Assembly: GCF_964283195.1 (NCBI RefSeq)
Contig: NZ_CAXYLH010000007.1
DNA: 64,000 nt
Reading direction: 5' to 3' (one strand)
DNA from: Paratractidigestivibacter sp003150175
GTDB lineage: Bacteria; Actinomycetota; Coriobacteriia; Coriobacteriales; Atopobiaceae
Each line of letters opens with the position of its first letter. Positions within the stretch are counted from its first letter, which is position 1. The notes beneath the pieces were generated by a model. It saw nothing but the letters and a program-made list of their open reading frames with translations, was not told the DNA's origin and searched no databases. Positions 24,305 through 31,381 of this stretch are shown here, piece after piece. A program made the position numbers and the translations under genes.

Positions 24305-24964
24305 ATGAACATCATCATCGTCGGCGGCGGCAAGACCGGCGCCTACCTCGCGTCGCTGCTGGGCAGCCGAGGGGACACGGTCAAGGTCATCGAGTCGAGG
24401 AAGGCCGTGGCCGAGCGCCTCGAGCAGAAGCTTCCCGCGGGCACCGTCTTGAGGGGCGTCGGCTCGAGCCCGGACGTCCTGGAACAGGCGGGCGTGCTGC
24501 GCGCCGACATCGTGATCGCCGTCACGGGCAACGATGAGGTCAACCTCGTCGTCTCGATGCTCGCAAAGATGGAGTACGGCGTCGGCCGGGTCGTGGCCCG
24601 CGTCAACAACCCGGCGAACTCCTGGATGTTCGACGCGTCCATGGGCGTCGACGTCGCCATCGACCAGGCGGAGCTGATCACCCGCTCGGTCGAGGAGGGC
24701 CTCGATATGGAGGACGTCTTTACGATCATGCGCCTGGGCAGGGACGGCCACGCCATCGTCCAGGGCGAGGTGCGCCCGCGCTCCGGAGTGGTCGGCAAGA
24801 CCGTGAGCCAGCTTTCGCTGCCCGACGGGCTCGTGCTCGTCGCGGTCGAGCACGACGGCGACATCGTCATCCCCAACGGCGCGACCGTGCTCGCGTCGGG
24901 CGACCGCGTGGTCGCGTTTGCGAACGACGAGGGAAGGGCCTTCCTGAGCCGCGCGCTACAGTAA
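24305..24964 (+). CDS. trkA: TrkA-family (RCK) potassium regulatory protein, copy 2
   Basis: Protein of 219 residues with the same RCK_N plus RCK_C layout: MNIIIVGGGKTGAYLASLLG at the start, VIESRKAVAE after strand 2 and a TrkA_C domain from about residue 145. ATG follows AAGGAGGCAGGC. It diverges clearly from copy 1, so the pair may form a hetero-assembly rather than being a recent duplication. The Na,K-ATPase-like pump and two RCK proteins form one tight operon. Confidence 0.88.
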   Translation: MNIIIVGGGKTGAYLASLLGSRGDTVKVIESRKAVAERLEQKLPAGTVLRGVGSSPDVLEQAGVLRADIVIAVTGNDEVNLVVSMLAKMEYGVGRVVARVNNPANSWMFDASMGVDVAIDQAELITRSVEEGLDMEDVFTIMRLGRDGHAIVQGEVRPRSGVVGKTVSQLSLPDGLVLVAVEHDGDIVIPNGATVLASGDRVVAFANDEGRAFLSRALQ

Positions 24965-24990
24965 GGGCGATCCCGACAATCGAACGAACA

Positions 24991-25017
24991 GGCTCCGGGG
25001 CCGGACGTCCCGGAGCC
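24991..25017 (+). terminator. possible terminator hairpin after the second trkA
   Basis: GGCTCCGGG (24991-24999) pairs perfectly with CCCGGAGCC (25009-25017). There is no T-run after it, so termination efficiency is doubtful. Confidence 0.45.
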
Positions 25018-25021
25018 GACC

Positions 25022-25076
25022 GACTCTAGGCTGCACCCGCTTCGCGCGATCCGCGCGGCGGGTGTAGCCTAGAGTC
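25022..25076. repeat. 19-bp inverted repeat abutting the recQ start codon
   Basis: Arms 25022-25040 and 25058-25076 are complementary with one G-T wobble. The second arm ends at the base before the recQ ATG, so no Shine-Dalgarno can be accommodated. The second arm contains TAGCCT at 25065-25070, a TAnnnT -10 placed exactly for transcription to start at the A of the ATG (leaderless). Confidence 0.7.
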
Positions 25077-26954
25077 ATGATTCGCACGCCTGCAGACATA
25101 CTCCGCCAGACCTTCGGCTACGAGAGCTTCCGGCCACACCAGGAGGGCACCATCAAGGCCGCGCTCGCAGGCCAGGACGTGCTCGCCGTCATGCCGACCT
25201 CCGCCGGCAAGTCCATCTGCTACCAGGTCCCGGCCATCGCGCTCGCCGAGCGCACGGGCGGGCTCACCGTGGTCGTCTCTCCCCTGATATCGCTCATGGC
25301 CGACCAGGTCGGGGCGCTGCGACAGTACGGCGTGGCCGCGAGTTGCCTGAACTCCACGCTCACGGGCGCCGAGCAGGCCGACGTGCTTCACGGCATCGCG
25401 GCAGGCGCGCTCACCCTCGTCTACGTCGCGCCGGAGCGCCTGGACGACCCCGCGCTCCTTACGGTCGCCGCCGAGCGCGGCGTGGCGCTGCTCGCCGTCG
25501 ACGAGGCTCACTGCATCAGCCAGTGGGGCAACGACTTCAGGCCTTCTTACCAGCGCATCATCGAGTTCATCGACGCCCTGCCGGCCCGTCCGCCGGTGAT
25601 GGCGCTCACCGCGACGGCGACGAAGGCGGTCCGCGACGACATCGCCCGTTCCCTCGGGCTGCGCGATCCGCACTCGGTGCTCGCGAGCTTCGACAGGCCG
25701 AACCTCAAGTTCCTCGTGGAGCGGCCGGCCACCCGCAAGGCCAAGGACGCGCGCGTCGCCTCGTTCATCCTCGAGCGCGAGGAGCAGTCGGGCATCGTCT
25801 ACTGCTCGAGCCGCCGTGCGGTCGAGGAGCTCTGCGACCTGCTGCGCCGGCGCGGGATTCCCGCCACGCGCTACCACGCGGGGCTCTCGGCCGCGGAGCG
25901 CGAGCAGAACCAGGCCGACTTCCTCTACGACCGCGCCCGCGTGATGGTGGCCACCAACGCCTTCGGCATGGGCATCGACAAGTCGAACGTCAACTACATC
26001 GTGCACTACAACATCCCGAGCTGCCTGGAGAACTACTACCAGGAGGCCGGGCGCGCGGGGCGCGACGGGACGCCGGCCGAGTGCCTGCTGCTCTACTCCC
26101 CCGGCGATGTGCACACCCAGGAGTACCTCATCGGGCAGACCACGCGCGACGACCTCGGCCCCGACGAGCTCGCGGAGCTGCGCCGCCGCGACGAGAAGCG
26201 CCTGCGCCAGATGGTCTTCTACGCCACGACGACCGAGTGCCTGCGCGCCCGCATCCTGCGCTACTTCGGCGAGACCGCGCCCGCCTACTGCGGCAACTGC
26301 TCGAACTGCCTCGCCGACTTCGAGGAGGTGGACGTCACCGTCGACGCCCTCAAGGTGGTGAGCTGCGTGGCGAGGCTCGCGCAGCGAGGGCGCTCCGTCG
26401 GCGCCTCGACCATCGTCGACATCCTGCGCGGCTCGCGTGCACAGAGGATCGCGGAGCGCGGCTACGACCGCCTGAGCACCTACGGCATCATGTCCGACGT
26501 GCCCGTGCCGCGCATCCGCCAGGTCATCGACGAGCTCGTGGTCCGCGGGCTTCTGTGCAAGGCGGCGGGCGACTACCCGACGCTTTCCCTCACGGAGGGC
26601 GGCGTCGCCTTCATGCGCTCGAGGCTGGTAGAGGGGGAGCCGCTCGTCCTCAAGGTCGCCCACGGCAAGCCGCGCGCGGCGCGCAAGGCGGGCGGCCGCG
26701 CCGGCGGGGCGGCGGGGGTCGGGTCGGTTCCCGAGGTCACGGACCAGCAGCTCTTCCAGCGGCTCGTCAACCTCCGCGGTGAGCTCGCGCGAAAGCAGCA
26801 GGTGCCCACGTACTTCATCTTCACCAACGCGACGCTGGCCGACATGTGCGCCAAGCACCCCCGGACGCCCGAGGAGTTCCTCGAGGTCTCCGGCGTCGGC
26901 GCAAAGAAGGCCGAGGCCTACGGCGAGGCGTTCCTCGCCGTCCTCGCCGACTGA
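25077..26954 (+). CDS. recQ: ATP-dependent DNA helicase RecQ
   Basis: SF2 3'-5' helicase of 625 residues for recombination and fork repair. Motif I MPTSAGKSICYQVP (about 39-52), motif II VDEAHCISQWGNDFRPSY (about 141-158), motif VI YYQEAGRAGRDG. The zinc-binding Cys cluster is present (CLRARILRYFGE, CGNCSNC), then RQC winged helix and a C-terminal HRDC domain (VTDQQLFQRLVNLRGELA to the end). No ribosome site precedes the ATG; the gene appears leaderless (see the adjacent inverted repeat). Confidence 0.95.
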   Translation: MIRTPADILRQTFGYESFRPHQEGTIKAALAGQDVLAVMPTSAGKSICYQVPAIALAERTGGLTVVVSPLISLMADQVGALRQYGVAASCLNSTLTGAEQADVLHGIAAGALTLVYVAPERLDDPALLTVAAERGVALLAVDEAHCISQWGNDFRPSYQRIIEFIDALPARPPVMALTATATKAVRDDIARSLGLRDPHSVLASFDRPNLKFLVERPATRKAKDARVASFILEREEQSGIVYCSSRRAVEELCDLLRRRGIPATRYHAGLSAAEREQNQADFLYDRARVMVATNAFGMGIDKSNVNYIVHYNIPSCLENYYQEAGRAGRDGTPAECLLLYSPGDVHTQEYLIGQTTRDDLGPDELAELRRRDEKRLRQMVFYATTTECLRARILRYFGETAPAYCGNCSNCLADFEEVDVTVDALKVVSCVARLAQRGRSVGASTIVDILRGSRAQRIAERGYDRLSTYGIMSDVPVPRIRQVIDELVVRGLLCKAAGDYPTLSLTEGGVAFMRSRLVEGEPLVLKVAHGKPRAARKAGGRAGGAAGVGSVPEVTDQQLFQRLVNLRGELARKQQVPTYFIFTNATLADMCAKHPRTPEEFLEVSGVGAKKAEAYGEAFLAVLAD

Positions 26955-26982
26955 GCCGGGGGCTTGGAGCGCGCGGCATGGG

Positions 26983-27561
26983 CTACTTGCGCTTCTTTTC
27001 CTTCCGGACGGCGTAGCCGAAGGTGCCGAGCCTGCGGCCGAGCTCGAAGTACTCGCCGTGGCTGTAGGCCGTGAGGCCCGCCCGGGCGAGGTCGAGGCGG
27101 CCGTGGTCGTCAAGAAGCCCGTCCTCCACCTGCACCGCCTCCACGCTCGCGAGGAACATGTGGTGGCTCCCGAGCTCCTTGACCTCGGTGACCTTGCACT
27201 CGATGTTCACGGGGCTCTCGGCGATCACGGGCGCGTGGGAGAGCGTGGTCGCCGGCGCCGGGGTGAGGTGGCACTCCGCCCACTTGTCCCAATCGCGGCC
27301 GGAGCGGGCGCCGCACCAGTCGCAGGCGCGCTGCAGGCGCTTGGCCGTGAGGTTGACCACGAACTCGCCGGACTCGCGGATGATGGGATAGCTCGCGCGC
27401 TCGGGGCGCACGCTGATGTAGAGCATCGGCGGGTTCGTGCAGACGGTCCCCGTCCACGCGATGGTGATGATGTCCGACTTGCCGGCCGCGTCTGCGCAGC
27501 TCACCATTACCGCCGGCAGCGGGTAGAGCATGTTTCCGCCGGCCCAGGTCTGCTTAGCCAT
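26983..27561 (-). CDS. flavin reductase-like domain protein
   Basis: Protein of 192 residues of the FMN-binding split-barrel flavin reductase family (DIITIAWTGTVCTNPPMLYI, SYPIIRESGEFVVNLT and a C-terminal Tyr-Gly segment). Probable cytoplasmic FMN-dependent reductase; the substrate is unknown. Its ATG, preceded by CGGAGAA, overlaps the end of thpR by 8 bp, so the two are translationally coupled. The C-terminus ends in a Lys/Arg-rich tail. Confidence 0.85.
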   Translation of the reverse strand: MAKQTWAGGNMLYPLPAVMVSCADAAGKSDIITIAWTGTVCTNPPMLYISVRPERASYPIIRESGEFVVNLTAKRLQRACDWCGARSGRDWDKWAECHLTPAPATTLSHAPVIAESPVNIECKVTEVKELGSHHMFLASVEAVQVEDGLLDDHGRLDLARAGLTAYSHGEYFELGRRLGTFGYAVRKEKKRK

Positions 27562-28099
27562 GTGATTCTCCGAGTTCGATCGAGTACAAGGGCTTGTAGC
27601 GCGCCCCTTCTTTGTCCAGATAGCTGCGGAACAGCGTGACGCGGCGCGCCTCGCACGGGAGCGGGAACGCGAGGCGCGGCAGGTCCCCCTTGGGCAGGCG
27701 GACGCGGCGCGCCAGGGTCACGTGGGGCAGGAACGCGTTGCTCTTATCGTAATCGACGCCGTGGGCCCGCAGCTCCTCGCGAAGGCGCTCGGCGAGCCCC
27801 ATGAGCTCCGGGTCCTTCGCGACGCCGAGCCACAGCCCCGCGCCGCCCGCACGCTTGCCGAAGCTGCCCAGGCCGTCGACGTCGATGGGCACGGGGCCGA
27901 ACGCCCGGCACGCGTCGTCCATGGCGGCGATGGCCGCACGGGCCTCGGCCTCGTCTACCTCGTCGAGGAACGCAAGCGTGAGGTGATAGTTCTGCGCCGG
28001 CACAAAGCGCCCGTCGACCGCCCGCTCCAGGCTGCGCGCCATCGCAGTGGCGGCGTCCACGAACTCCCCCGGCATCTCCAACGCGATGAACGTCCGCAC
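27554..28099 (-). CDS. thpR: RNA 2',3'-cyclic phosphodiesterase
   Basis: 2H phosphoesterase of 181 residues with both HxTx motifs: YHLTL near residue 44 and PHVTL near 127. Opens 2',3'-cyclic phosphate ends on RNA; related to LigT. GTG 28099 was chosen because GGGGAGGGA precedes it directly; an upstream extension runs through the divergent promoter region. First gene of a two-gene minus-strand operon with the flavin reductase. Confidence 0.9.
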   Translation of the reverse strand: MRTFIALEMPGEFVDAATAMARSLERAVDGRFVPAQNYHLTLAFLDEVDEAEARAAIAAMDDACRAFGPVPIDVDGLGSFGKRAGGAGLWLGVAKDPELMGLAERLREELRAHGVDYDKSNAFLPHVTLARRVRLPKGDLPRLAFPLPCEARRVTLFRSYLDKEGARYKPLYSIELGESHG

Positions 28100-28127
28100 A
28101 GTCCCTCCCCTCTTCCGCCGTCCCCTG

Positions 28128-28156
28128 TGATGGTATCGAACAAGTGTTGCTATATT
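28128..28156 (+). promoter_or_regulatory. SOS (LexA) box and -10 for the Y-family polymerase
   Basis: CGAACAAGTGTTGC at 28137-28150 fits the Gram-positive/actinobacterial LexA box CGAAC-N4-GTTYG at nearly every position. It directly precedes TATATT at 28151-28156, a good -10. The box would sit in the -35/-10 spacer and block polymerase. It may also affect divergent thpR. Assignment is by consensus match. Confidence 0.7.
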
Positions 28157-28231
28157 TGTGACGGTCAATGGCACGCCGGCCATTCCTGTCCGGCATGTAC
28201 CCCAGAATAGTGGAAAGAAGGGAGGGGCGCG

Positions 28232-29533
28232 ATGGGACCGGACCAGATCATACGGCGCGACGCGGTGGACACAGGGCGGACGTACCTGTGCATCGACCTG
28301 AAGAGCTTCTACGCCTCCGTCGAGTGCGTGGACCGCGGGCTCGACCCGTTCAAGGACAACCTCGTGGTCGCCGACCCCGAGCGCAGCCGCACCACGATCT
28401 GCCTAGCCGCGAGCCCCGCCATCAAGGCGCTCGGCGTCCCCTCCCGTTGCCGCGTCTACGAGATCCCAAAGAACATCCAGTACACGATGGCGCCTCCGCG
28501 CATGAAGCGCTACATGGAGGTCTCTGCTCAGATTTACGGCATCTACCTGCGGCGCATTAGTGCGCAGGACATCCACGTGTACTCGATCGACGAGTGCTTC
28601 ATCGATGCCACGCCCTATCTTTCGCTCTACCGCACCGATGCGCGCTCGCTCGCCCAGCAGCTCATGGACGACGTCAGGGAAGAATGCGGGATCTGCGCCA
28701 CGGCGGGCATCGGAACGAACCTCTTCCTCGCGAAGGTCGCGCTCGACGTGACGGCCAAGCACGTGGACGATCACATCGGGTACCTCGACGAGCGGGAGTT
28801 CCGGCGCAAGATCTGGCACCACCGCCCCATCACCGACATCTGGGGCATCGGCCCCGGCATCGCGCGGCGGCTCCTCCAGTACAACGTGCAGGACCTCGCC
28901 GGGATCACCCAGGTCGACGAGCGCTTCCTCCACAAGGAGTTCGGCGTGAACGCGGAGTACCTCATCGACCACGCCTGGGGCTACGAGCCCTGCACGATGG
29001 CGGACATCCACGCCTACCGGCCGCACGGCCATTCCACGAGCAACGGGCAGGTCCTCGCCCGCGACTACAGCTTCACCGAGGCCCGCACCGTCCTCACCGA
29101 GATGGCGACGGCCTCTGCCCTCGACCTCGTCGAGAAGCACCTGGTCTGCGACTCGGTGGCGCTCTATGTGGGGTACTCGTGGGACGACGCCGGCGCGCCG
29201 TCGGCGGGCGCGGCACGCAAGCTCGGCAAGCTCACGAACTCGCGCGCGGAGCTCATGGGCCGCGTGCTAGAGATATACGACGAGGTCTGCGACCGCGACC
29301 GCGCAGTCCGCAGGCTGAGCGTGAGCCTCGGCGGCCTCACTGACGAGAAGCACGCCACGCACACCCTCTTTGACAACGTGGCTGCCGAGGAGGCGGAGCA
29401 CAGCCTGAGCGCCGCCACGCTCGCGGTGCAGCGCAAGTTCGGGAAGAACGCCCTGCTCCGCGGGGTGAGCCTGCGCGAAGAGGCTACCCAACGGGAAAGA
29501 AACCAGCAGGTTGGAGGGCACCGTGCAGAATAG
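28232..29533 (+). CDS. Y-family DNA polymerase (UmuC/DinB/UvrX-like)
   Basis: Translesion polymerase of 433 residues. Catalytic acidic residues are seen in CIDLKSFYASVEC (about 23-35) and VYSIDECFID (about 117-126). TAGIGTNLFLAKVALD and a HhH segment TDIWGIGPGIARRLL follow, then the little-finger region. It resembles the UvrX/YqjW group rather than canonical DinB. ATG 28232 follows GGGAGGGG. An SOS box lies about 80 bp upstream. The downstream small gene overlaps its stop by 11 bp, as is common for this polymerase group in Firmicutes and Coriobacteriia. Confidence 0.9.
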   Translation: MGPDQIIRRDAVDTGRTYLCIDLKSFYASVECVDRGLDPFKDNLVVADPERSRTTICLAASPAIKALGVPSRCRVYEIPKNIQYTMAPPRMKRYMEVSAQIYGIYLRRISAQDIHVYSIDECFIDATPYLSLYRTDARSLAQQLMDDVREECGICATAGIGTNLFLAKVALDVTAKHVDDHIGYLDEREFRRKIWHHRPITDIWGIGPGIARRLLQYNVQDLAGITQVDERFLHKEFGVNAEYLIDHAWGYEPCTMADIHAYRPHGHSTSNGQVLARDYSFTEARTVLTEMATASALDLVEKHLVCDSVALYVGYSWDDAGAPSAGAARKLGKLTNSRAELMGRVLEIYDEVCDRDRAVRRLSVSLGGLTDEKHATHTLFDNVAAEEAEHSLSAATLAVQRKFGKNALLRGVSLREEATQRERNQQVGGHRAE

Positions 29534-29750
29534 CGACCACCACGCCAAACGCCATCGCGCCGAGGCCGAGCCGCTGGGCCGTCCGCGCACTTCTCGCCTG
29601 CCGAAGCCCCGCGCCGAGCGCGCGGCGCAGTTCATGCCCTTCGCGGCGCTCACCGGCTTCGAGGATTACCTTCGCGCGACCGATGAGGAGCGTGAGCAGA
29701 TGTACGACAACGAGGCTCCAGAACCCGAGTCCGGATCCTTGGACATCTAA
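29523..29750 (+). CDS. small protein accompanying the Y-family polymerase
   Basis: Protein of 75 residues with a basic N-terminus and the motif RAAQFMPFAALTGFEDYLR (about residues 34-52). That motif resembles small proteins often encoded directly after UvrX-type polymerases. GTG 29523 was chosen because GGAGGG lies 3-4 nt upstream and the frame overlaps the polymerase gene; a TTG at 29511 is possible. Function unknown; context suggests an accessory or regulator of the polymerase. Confidence 0.7.
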   Translation: MQNSDHHAKRHRAEAEPLGRPRTSRLPKPRAERAAQFMPFAALTGFEDYLRATDEEREQMYDNEAPEPESGSLDI

Positions 29751-29780
29751 GGCTCGCGCGATCACAGGCACCGAAGTCCT

Positions 29781-29896
29781 GGAGCCCACGTCCCCGGCCA
29801 TTTGGGGGTTCGCGCGGCCCTAGCGCGACAGCAGGAGCCCACTTCTTGCCGCATCTGGGGTTTCGTGAACCCCAGATGACCGGGGGACATGGGCTC
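29781..29896. repeat. three copies of a ~33-bp extragenic repeat
   Basis: Copies lie at 29781-29814 and 29834-29867 on the minus strand and at 29865-29896 on the plus strand. They share a core of GAACCCC, then ATG, then TGGGCTCC. The inverted second and third copies form a perfect 11-bp stem (29852-29862 with 29868-29878). The whole unit is framed by GAGCCCA...TGGGCTC. It resembles a REP/BIME-type element. Confidence 0.65.
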
Positions 29897-29968
29897 GGCG
29901 ACTCGGGCGAGCTTAGGCGACAGCCGAGGCAGCGGAAAGATCTTGCCCCGCGCGACGTCTCCGGCCTA

Positions 29969-30001
29969 CAAAGAAGGGGCCGCCCAAAGAAGGGCGGCCC
30001 C
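29969..30001 (-). terminator. terminator of the RGG-repeat protein gene
   Basis: GGGGCCGCCC (29976-29985) pairs perfectly with GGGCGGCCCC (29992-30001) around a 6-base loop. On the minus strand it is followed by TTCTTTGT. It lies 166 bp past the stop codon. Confidence 0.7.
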
Positions 30002-30167
30002 AAGGAAAGCCAAAGCTGTGAACGTGCCGACCAGAGCGCCCGGGCGGCACCGGTCGTACAGACTTGAACAGTCAGGCAGTGCCAAACGTGCAGGTCAGAA
30101 CGCCCAGGCAACGACTGATGCAGACCTGGATGCCCGAGCACCCCCTGAGCGCGCAGCGAGCAGCGGC

Positions 30168-31226
30168 TTAGTAGCGCTTGCCGTAGCCGCCACGGCCGCC
30201 ACGGTCGCCACCATGGTTGAAGCCGCCGCGGGAGTCGCGACCGCCGAAGCCGCCGCGGCCGTTGCGGTCGTAGCCGCCACGGCCGCCACGGTCGTAGCCG
30301 CCACGGCCGCCACGGTCGCCGCCGCGGTTGAAGCCGCCGCGGTCGCCGCCGCGGGAGTCGCGCCCACCGAAGCCGCCACGGCCACCACGGTCGTCACGGC
30401 CGCCGAAACCGCCGCGCCCGCCACGGTCGCCGCCGCGGTCGAAGCCACCGCGCCCGCCACGGTCGCCGCCGCGGTCGAAGCCGCCACGGCCGCCACGGTC
30501 GCCGCCACGACGGTCATCACGGCCACCGCGCGAGCCGCCGAAGCCGCCGCGCCCACCGCGGTCGCCGCCGCGGCCACCACGATCGCCGCCGCGGCCGCCG
30601 AAGCCGCCGCGACGGTCGTCGTTGTCGAGGCCCATCTTGGTCAACGGGTCGATGATCTTGTCGAGCACAGCGAAGATCTCGTCGAGCTCCTCGTCAGAGA
30701 GGCCGGGGACGAGCTTGACGCCCTCGCGGCCCTGAGCGGCAGCGGCCTCGGCGGCGCCGTCCTCGGCGCTCACCAGGATGGCGCGCATGTCCTCCTCCTC
30801 GGGCATGACGCGGCTGACGATACCGTTCTTCTCGGCCTCGGCCATCATGGCGTCGAGCTCGCGCAGGCGGACGCCCAGCAGCTCGGCCATCTCCTTCTGC
30901 TCCATCTGGGGCTTGAGCTCGAGGAGCTTGACGGCGCGGACCAGGTTGCTCACGCGCTCGTTCTTCTCGGACTCCTCGTCGCGGATCATATCCTTACGGT
31001 TGCGCAGCAGGCGCGCGGCGCGCTGGCACTTGTCGAAGAGGGTGTCGTTGTAGTCGATGGCCTCGGGCTCATCGTCCTCGTCCTCGGCATCCTCCTCGTC
31101 CTCCTCGTCCTCATCGGCCTCGTCCTCGATGACGTCCTCATCGAGCTCCTCGTCCTCGGCCACCTCGTCGGCCAGGACCTCCTCGTCCTCGGTCATGGTC
31201 TCGTCGTTCTCGCTGTACTCAGACAT
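30168..31226 (-). CDS. acidic, RGG-repeat putative RNA-binding protein
   Basis: Protein of 352 residues in three parts. Residues 1-60 are extremely acidic (runs such as EDEEDEEDAEDEDDEPEA). About 65-195 are helical with a winged-helix-like stretch (VRAVKLLELKPQMEQKEMAE). From about 208 to the end are Arg/Gly repeats of the RGG, RGGFGG and DRGG type, ending GGYGKRY. ATG 31226 was chosen because GAAGGAGACTC precedes it. RGG tails in eukaryotic and cyanobacterial proteins bind RNA and drive condensates. I do not recognise a named bacterial family. Role in RNA binding is inference. Confidence 0.78.
   Translation of the reverse strand: MSEYSENDETMTEDEEVLADEVAEDEELDEDVIEDEADEDEEDEEDAEDEDDEPEAIDYNDTLFDKCQRAARLLRNRKDMIRDEESEKNERVSNLVRAVKLLELKPQMEQKEMAELLGVRLRELDAMMAEAEKNGIVSRVMPEEEDMRAILVSAEDGAAEAAAAQGREGVKLVPGLSDEELDEIFAVLDKIIDPLTKMGLDNDDRRGGFGGRGGDRGGRGGDRGGRGGFGGSRGGRDDRRGGDRGGRGGFDRGGDRGGRGGFDRGGDRGGRGGFGGRDDRGGRGGFGGRDSRGGDRGGFNRGGDRGGRGGYDRGGRGGYDRNGRGGFGGRDSRGGFNHGGDRGGRGGYGKRY
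30172..30620. repeat. coding tandem GGN-type repeats of the RGG tail
   Basis: Imperfect repeats of 9-30 bp built from CGGCCGCCACGG-like units encode the RGG tail. Such DNA is prone to slippage, so copy number may vary between strains. Confidence 0.8.
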
Positions 31227-31381
31227 GAGTCTCCTTCTTCGCCTTCCGGCGTAAAAATGCGCCACCACTCTGCGGGCGCTTCACAAGTTATTTAGTGTAT
31301 GTCGACCAGCTACCTGCGCCGATGGACAAATTGTGCACACACAACAACAGCGCAACTAGGGGGCAGTCATCGCGCCGTCGC

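Larger units (their letters stand above)
29751..30167. other. gene-free spacer with extragenic repeats and a terminator
   Basis: No credible gene is seen in these 417 bp. The first part holds three copies of a roughly 33-bp repeat (29781-29896). The middle holds the terminator of the minus-strand RGG gene (29969-30001). Nothing was recognised in 30002-30167. Confidence 0.7.

Noticed and set aside
18205..24964. kdpFABC operon
   Set aside because: The P-type ATPase is a 955-residue P2C-type pump, not KdpB, and no KdpA/C/F follows.
30172..30620. CRISPR array
   Set aside because: The repeats are irregular, back to back without spacers, and encode an RGG tail in frame.
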